This document shows positions 7,493-11,046 of a stretch of DNA of 11,046 nucleotides, in pieces. Origin of the DNA: CAZBZG01 sp964496245 (GTDB lineage: Bacteria > Planctomycetota > SZUA-567); the NCBI GenBank assembly GCA_964496245.1, contig CAZBZG010000152.1, forward strand, positions 1 through 11,046, read 5' to 3'. The notes under the pieces were generated by a model, which saw only the letters and a program-made list of their open reading frames with translations, was not told where the DNA came from and made no database searches. How positions within the stretch are numbered: the stretch's first letter is position 1; each line of letters starts with the position of its first letter. Both the position numbers and the translations under genes were made by a program.

Positions 7493-8223
7493 ATGCCGGC
7501 GACGATACCGCTCCCAGCCATTTCCGGACCACCGCGTGGAGCGTGGTGCGGGGGGCGCAGGGAACCGACGACGAGAGCCGGGATCGATGCCTCTCCCTCT
7601 TGTGTCGGAACTACTGGAAGCCGATCTACTACTACATTCGGCGACGGGGCCTGGTGCACGACGACGCACTCGACCTGACCCAGGAGTATTTCGCCACCTT
7701 TCTGGAGAAGGATTTCGTGGCCGCCGCGGACCGCGAGCGGGGGCGATTTCGCACGTTCGTGCTCGTGACGGTCAACCGCTTCCTCTCCAAACAGATGGCC
7801 AAGCGGAACCGGCGGCAAGCCCGGCTGAACATCTCGCTTCCGGTCGGAGAGGACGAGGAGGAACTGCCGGTGCCCGAACTGGCGCACGGCGAAACCGCGG
7901 AAGACGATTTCAACCGACGATGGGCCCTCAGCCTGATCGAGTCCACCTTGGATCGCATGTGCGAGGAATGCGGCGAGGGGCGGCGACACTACTATTACGA
8001 GACGTTCAAGCTCTACATCGAGAGCGCCTCGGGCACCAAGGCCATGAGCTACCGCCAGATGGCCCAAGTGCTGGACGTCAACGAGAGCGATGTGACCAAT
8101 TTCCTGCACCGCGGACGCAACATCTTCCAGAAGCTCCTGCGCGATGAGATTCGGCATTCGGTCTGTCGGGAGAGCGAGATCGATCAGGAGATCGAAGCGC
8201 TCAAGGAGTACCTGCGCAGCTGA
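7489..8223 (+). CDS. ECF-like RNA polymerase sigma factor linked to the kinase
   Basis: A 244-residue sigma70-family protein of the type common in planctomycete-like genomes. Region 2 spans about 14-105: FRTTAWSVV (12-20), YWKPIYYYIRRRG (42-54), the region 2.2 motif DLTQEYF (62-68) and RERGRFRTFVLVTVNRFL (82-99). An acidic linker (EDEEE, 121-125) follows, then region 4 at about 160-215, with a helix-turn-helix in SYRQMAQVLDVNESDVTNFL (167-186). Region 3 is absent, as in ECF sigma factors. Its ATG lies in ATGA, overlapping the kinase stop, with GAGGAG ten bases upstream; this implies co-translation. It is longer than a typical ECF factor of about 190 residues, mainly from the linker and C-terminal tail. 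No anti-sigma factor gene is visible nearby, so regulation by the overlapping kinase gene is plausible. Target promoters are unknown. Confidence 0.9.
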   Translation: MNAGDDTAPSHFRTTAWSVVRGAQGTDDESRDRCLSLLCRNYWKPIYYYIRRRGLVHDDALDLTQEYFATFLEKDFVAAADRERGRFRTFVLVTVNRFLSKQMAKRNRRQARLNISLPVGEDEEELPVPELAHGETAEDDFNRRWALSLIESTLDRMCEECGEGRRHYYYETFKLYIESASGTKAMSYRQMAQVLDVNESDVTNFLHRGRNIFQKLLRDEIRHSVCRESEIDQEIEALKEYLRS

Positions 8224-8249
8224 ACAGCGAGCACGGACTGGCGGTGTCT

Positions 8250-8651
8250 TTAGCAGGGGTCGGGTAGCGTCCCGAAACAGTCGCGCAGGCGCTTCTCGAG
8301 GTTCTCTACGGTGAAGGGCTTGCGGAGCAGGCAGGTGACGCCCAGGGCCATGGCGCGGTCGAGCGCCGGGTCGCCGGGATCGAGGTTGCCGCTCATCAGG
8401 ATGACGGGGTAGTCCGGGTCCTGCTCCCGAATCGCCTCCAGAGGTTCCATGAGCTTGGCATCGGGCAGGAAGAGGTCCAGCAGGACCGCGTGGAATCGTC
8501 GTTCTCGAAGGCGCGCCCTGGCGTCGGTCCAGTTGTGGGCCACCACCACGTCCATGCGCGGCGCGAGTCCTTCGGCAAGGATGGGACCGAGATCGGGGTC
8601 GTCGTCGATCACCAGGAGAGACGGCCGGCCCGGTGGGCTCGGATTGGTCAT
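8250..8651 (-). CDS. Single-domain response regulator (CheY-like receiver)
   Basis: A 133-residue protein consisting of one receiver domain and no output domain. All key residues are present: acidic pair D16/D17 in LLVIDDD, phosphoacceptor D59 in VLLDLFLPD, S87 in VILMSGN, and K111-P112 in LLRKPF. It should accept phosphate from a histidine kinase, or act as a phosphorelay intermediate or through protein contacts. I chose ATG 8651, preceded by a GAGGGG-type ribosome site; an in-frame ATG at 8687 would add twelve residues that lack receiver homology. It converges with the sigma gene with 26 bases between stops and no obvious terminator, so opposing transcripts may overlap. No partner histidine kinase lies in the window. 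Confidence 0.92.
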   Translation of the reverse strand: MTNPSPPGRPSLLVIDDDPDLGPILAEGLAPRMDVVVAHNWTDARARLRERRFHAVLLDLFLPDAKLMEPLEAIREQDPDYPVILMSGNLDPGDPALDRAMALGVTCLLRKPFTVENLEKRLRDCFGTLPDPC

Positions 8652-8910
8652 GGAGGCCCCCCTCAAACGCGCGGCCGGCCAGAGCATTGCGCGGACTGCG
8701 CGACCGCATTGTTTGCCGGAGAAGCGATTTCAGCAAGCGAAAAGTCGCGGTGCATACGGCCTTGCGATGCTGGCCGAATGCCCGGAGAAGCGGGGGATGC
8801 CCCAGCGTGGACGCGGTGCTGGCGACGACTGGCCGTTTGCCGGTAAAGGTTTTGATCCACGCGGTCGGCCCCAGCTGTAGGTCAGGGCATCGAGGTGGGG
8901 CGACAAGCTC

Positions 8911-8934
8911 GCCCGAGTTGCGCGGGACTCGGGC
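8911..8934. repeat. 8-bp perfect hairpin in the intergenic region
   Basis: GCCCGAGT (8911-8918) pairs with ACTCGGGC (8927-8934) across an 8-base loop. Flanking CGAC (8901-8904) and GTCG (8937-8940) could add an outer stem. There is no T-run on either strand, so this is not a standard terminator. It may be an operator, part of a 5' leader for the response regulator, or part of an unannotated RNA. Confidence 0.4.
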
Positions 8935-9093
8935 AAGTCGATCACGCAACGCATTATAAATGAAGCGCTTATGCGATTCGCGCTCTCCGGTGCCTCGAGC
9001 CAAGCCGCGTACGCGGCTGCCCTTCAGGACGTGTCGGGACGGGGGAGCGATCTTCGGTGGCCGGGGCGGGGATTCCTACAAGGTCTTTTTTGC

Positions 9094-9123
9094 TTGACAC
9101 TTAGCCCTGATTTTGACGATAAT
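9094..9123 (+). promoter_or_regulatory. Strong sigma70-type promoter for the DUF3108 gene
   Basis: A perfect TTGACA (9094-9099), an 18-base spacer, then GATAAT (9118-9123; 5 of 6 to consensus). This is the best promoter in the window. Transcription would start near 9130, giving a leader of about 60 bases with a small inverted repeat GCCGA-g-TCGGC (9146-9156) and the ribosome site GGGGGGAG (9176-9183) five bases before the ATG. Confidence 0.75.
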
Positions 9124-9188
9124 CCTTACGCAAGCCGGGGAGTGGGCCGAGTCGGCTCGCGCGGACACGCTTCTCGGGGGGAGTACGT

Positions 9189-10235
9189 ATGCGTGGATGC
9201 CGAGAGGTCGTGATCTGCGTGGCCTGCTACCTGCTGGCAGCCCCCAGCATGGCTGGGCAGGAGGCGGTGGGACCCGCGCAAGGCAATGCAACGGCTGAAG
9301 CACCACCCAAGCACTCCGAGGTCAAGCCCGCCGTTATCACCTTACGCGACAAGATGGAGAAGCAGTGCGAGGGCGTGTCCAACCGCCCCCAACGGCTCGA
9401 CCAAGTGGCCGACGTTGGCGAACGGCTCGTATACCAGGCCCGTTGGGGCGGTTTCCCGGCGGGAAGGATCACGCTGCGTGTGAAACGGCGCGCCAGGGTG
9501 CGCGGACGGTTTGCGTTTGTCCTCGATTTGCACGCGGAATCGAACGACTTCCTCGACGTCTTCTACCGTGTTGACAGCACCATCAGCAGCATCGCCGACG
9601 TCGAGACCGGGATGAGCTACCTGTTCAGGCGGAAACTGCACGAAGGGCGTCGGCGCGTGGATGACCGGCTGGAGTTCGATCTCACGCACAAGGGCTCCGC
9701 GGGAGTTGTGGAGCCGGTCGCCAAGTATTCGAAGGTCGAGGACGACCGCACGATCCGGAGTGATCCGCGTCCGATCCCGGGACCCCTCCAGGACTGCCTA
9801 TCGGTGGTGTATTACTTGCGACATCTGGCGTTCGAGGAAGTCGCCGACGAGCACCGCGTCCTGATCGGGAGCCGCAAAAGCGTGGACGTGGCGACCTTCA
9901 CCGCGCTCCGTTTCGAAGAACTGAATCTCGGGAGGCTCGGCCGGTACTCGTGCGTGGTGGTAGAGCCCCGCGGAAGCAAGGACACCGACCGCACTACATT
10001 GGTGGCCGCGCGTGACCGAGCTGAAATCTGGCTCGAGCGGAATACGCGCATTCCGCTATTGATCGTGGTCAAAGTACCGATCGGGAGCATCTCGGCCCGC
10101 TTGATTCGCGCTGAGAAGAGCCCGCTTGAGAAACACGAGCTCTCGCACACGGGAGCCAGAAGCGAACCGGAGCACGCCTCGACCGAGGAAGACGGAAGCG
10201 AGGGGGTCGCGCCCCCAACGCCCGAGGATTTCTGA
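9189..10235 (+). CDS. Secreted DUF3108-family protein
   Basis: A 348-residue protein. Residues 1-22 form a signal peptide (basic start, hydrophobic VVICVACYLLAAP, likely cleavage after SMA), so it should be periplasmic or outer-membrane associated; no lipobox cysteine is placed correctly. Residues about 23-70 are a low-complexity linker. From 76 to about 292 it resembles DUF3108: GERLVYQARWGGFPAGRITL (77-96) at the start, FYRVDSTISS (125-134), QDCLSVVYYLR (181-191), and a final strand IWLERNTRIPLLIVVKVPIG (270-289). Members are mostly beta-rich proteins of unknown function in Gram-negative envelopes. The tail (about 300-348) is acidic and disordered. The ATG is backed by GGGGGGAG and a strong promoter, and a hairpin follows the stop, so it may be monocistronic. 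Function unknown; an envelope role is inferred from secretion and from kdsB next door. Confidence 0.82.
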   Translation: MRGCREVVICVACYLLAAPSMAGQEAVGPAQGNATAEAPPKHSEVKPAVITLRDKMEKQCEGVSNRPQRLDQVADVGERLVYQARWGGFPAGRITLRVKRRARVRGRFAFVLDLHAESNDFLDVFYRVDSTISSIADVETGMSYLFRRKLHEGRRRVDDRLEFDLTHKGSAGVVEPVAKYSKVEDDRTIRSDPRPIPGPLQDCLSVVYYLRHLAFEEVADEHRVLIGSRKSVDVATFTALRFEELNLGRLGRYSCVVVEPRGSKDTDRTTLVAARDRAEIWLERNTRIPLLIVVKVPIGSISARLIRAEKSPLEKHELSHTGARSEPEHASTEEDGSEGVAPPTPEDF

Positions 10236-10256
10236 GACGGGCTCCCGGGCGCATCG

Positions 10257-10302
10257 GAACACGCCTCAGGCGGGCGGGAGTGGTTTGCTCCCGCCCGTGT
10301 TC
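10257..10302 (+). terminator. Compound hairpin between the DUF3108 gene and kdsB
   Basis: CGGGCGGGAG (10271-10280) pairs perfectly with CTCCCGCCCG (10288-10297) around a 7-base loop. An outer pairing, GAACAC (10257-10262) with GTGTTC (10297-10302), is possible, leaving the self-complementary GCCTCAGGC as a 5' bulge. It begins 21 bases after the DUF3108 stop and looks like a terminator stem, but the following sequence (TGTTCTTGCC) is only weakly T-rich. It ends 6 to 11 bases before the kdsB ATG, so it could instead, or also, control kdsB translation. Confidence 0.55.
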
Positions 10303-10308
10303 TTGCCT

Positions 10309-11046
10309 ATGCGCGCAGTGATTGCCATCCCAGCACGGCTCGAATCGACGCGCATGCCGCGGAAGTTGCTGCGGCACGCGACCGGCATGCCGTTGGTTTG
10401 TCACACTGTGGAAGCCGCGCTTGCCGCCTGCGATCTGGCCCCACAGCGGCTGGTCGGGGTCCTTGTAGCGACCGACGCGCAGCAGATTGCGGATGTGGTG
10501 GACTGCTTCGCAGGGGCGCGCGGCCGTTCAGTGCAGACTGAATTGACGCGGCCGGATCACGCGAGCGGGTCGGACCGGATTGCAGAAGCCGTGTCGCGTC
10601 GGTGCGATCGATCAATCGATGCTGTCGTCAATTTGCAGGGTGACGAGCCCGAGATGCCGCCGGAGGAAGTGGTCCGTCTACTGAACCGGCTGGAAGGCGC
10701 GCCAAGAGCGCAGATCGCTACGCTCGGTTGGCCGATCACCACGGAGCTGGAATTCCGCAATCCCAACCTGGTGAAGGTAGTTTGCGCACCGGACGGCACG
10801 GCCCTGTACTTCTCGCGGGCGCCCATCCCATACGACCGTGAATCGCAGACTGACGCCCAGGGGCCGCTGGGCATGATGCATCTCGGAATCTACGCGTACT
10901 GGCGTGAAAGCCTCGAACGCTTCGTGTCGCTGCCCAGAGGGGATCTCGAACGGGTGGAAGGTCTCGAACAGCTCCGTGCCCTCGAATACGGAATGCGCAT
11001 CGTGGTCGAACAGGTGGGGCGAGCTCCTCCCAAGGGCATCGACCGG
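10309..11046 (+). CDS. kdsB: 3-deoxy-manno-octulosonate (Kdo) cytidylyltransferase, 3'-truncated
   Basis: Activates Kdo with CTP to form CMP-Kdo, the donor for Kdo transfer to lipid A in lipopolysaccharide synthesis; cytosolic. The frame is open to the window edge, giving 246 codons. E. coli KdsB has 248 residues, and the last residues here (PPKGIDR) align with the PGTGVDT near the KdsB C-terminus, so about 10-15 residues are missing. Motifs: IPARLESTRMPRKLL (7-21), VATDAQQIADVV (53-64), TRPDHASGSDRIAE (80-93), VNLQGDEP (107-114), NPNLVKVV (151-158), ALYFSRAPIPYDR (165-177), HLGIYAYWRESLERFV (191-206) and LERVEGLEQLRALEYG (213-228). The usual PGK of the first motif is PRK. The ATG has no recognisable Shine-Dalgarno sequence and lies just after a strong hairpin. 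Upstream in-frame GTG (10297) or TTG (10303) starts are less likely. Confidence 0.94.
   Translation, partial: MRAVIAIPARLESTRMPRKLLRHATGMPLVCHTVEAALAACDLAPQRLVGVLVATDAQQIADVVDCFAGARGRSVQTELTRPDHASGSDRIAEAVSRRCDRSIDAVVNLQGDEPEMPPEEVVRLLNRLEGAPRAQIATLGWPITTELEFRNPNLVKVVCAPDGTALYFSRAPIPYDRESQTDAQGPLGMMHLGIYAYWRESLERFVSLPRGDLERVEGLEQLRALEYGMRIVVEQVGRAPPKGIDR

Larger units (their letters stand above)
8652..9188. other. 537-base intergenic region between divergent genes
   Basis: I find no convincing gene here; open frames on both strands have arginine- and proline-rich shadow-like composition and no domain character. The region holds the upstream sequences of the response regulator (minus) and the DUF3108 gene (plus). 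Possible minus-strand promoter signals are weak: TTGCTG/AACAAT with a 17-base spacer (8736 to 8708), and a perfect TATAAT (8958 to 8953) lacking a good -35. It also holds the hairpin at 8911-8934, the palindrome AAGCGCTT (8963-8970) and the strong plus-strand promoter at 9094-9123. A small RNA cannot be excluded. Confidence 0.5.

Noticed and set aside
8633..8959. 108-codon plus-strand frame in the intergenic gap
   Set aside because: It begins inside the receiver gene on the opposite strand, has no ribosome site and is Arg/Ser-rich like random GC-rich sequence.
7252..9003. 583-codon minus-strand open frame spanning the kinase end, sigma gene and receiver
   Set aside because: It crosses three genes with strong homology in other frames and is Arg/Pro/Ala-rich without domain features. 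The genuine minus-strand gene here is the receiver at 8250-8651 in another frame.

Overview
This is an 11 kb piece of a GC-rich bacterial chromosome. It carries eleven genes I would annotate. Nine are complete, one is cut at the left edge and one at the right edge. kdsB implies a Gram-negative envelope with Kdo-containing lipopolysaccharide. A large Ser/Thr kinase-TPR protein next to an ECF-like sigma factor with a TTxWS N-terminus resembles the signalling style of Planctomycetota and related PVC-type or uncultured lineages. That placement is inference from family resemblance; no rRNA or other phylogenetic marker is present. I see no mobile element, CRISPR array or tRNA.

Layout. (1) 2-943 (+) is the 3' part of a gene for a protein with ten CxxC motifs and a helical tail. 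(2) 1139-3865 (+) is a compact probable operon behind a good sigma70-type promoter (1073-1101): archaeal-type IMP cyclohydrolase purO, argininosuccinate synthase argG, and an EI24/CysZ-like membrane protein whose start overlaps the argG stop (GTGA). (3) 3893-4519 (-) is an unrecognised small membrane protein with a cysteine-rich C-terminal half. (4) 4739-8223 (+) is a two-gene signalling unit: a membrane-anchored Ser/Thr kinase with a long TPR-rich C-terminal region, overlapping by ATGA with a sigma factor gene. (5) 8250-8651 (-) is a stand-alone receiver-domain response regulator convergent with the sigma gene. (6) 8652-9188 is a 537-base non-coding stretch containing a hairpin and, near its right end, a strong promoter. 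(7) 9189-10235 (+) is a secreted DUF3108 protein, followed by a strong hairpin. (8) 10309-end (+) is kdsB, nearly complete.

How the parts fit. purO and argG catalyse late steps of purine and arginine synthesis. The DUF3108 protein and KdsB both point to the cell envelope. The most interesting part is the kinase/sigma/receiver block: the kinase and sigma factor are translationally coupled, the kinase lacks the Arg of the HRD motif, and the sigma factor has a Thr inside its region 2.2 acidic motif. This suggests, but does not prove, control of transcription by direct sigma factor phosphorylation.
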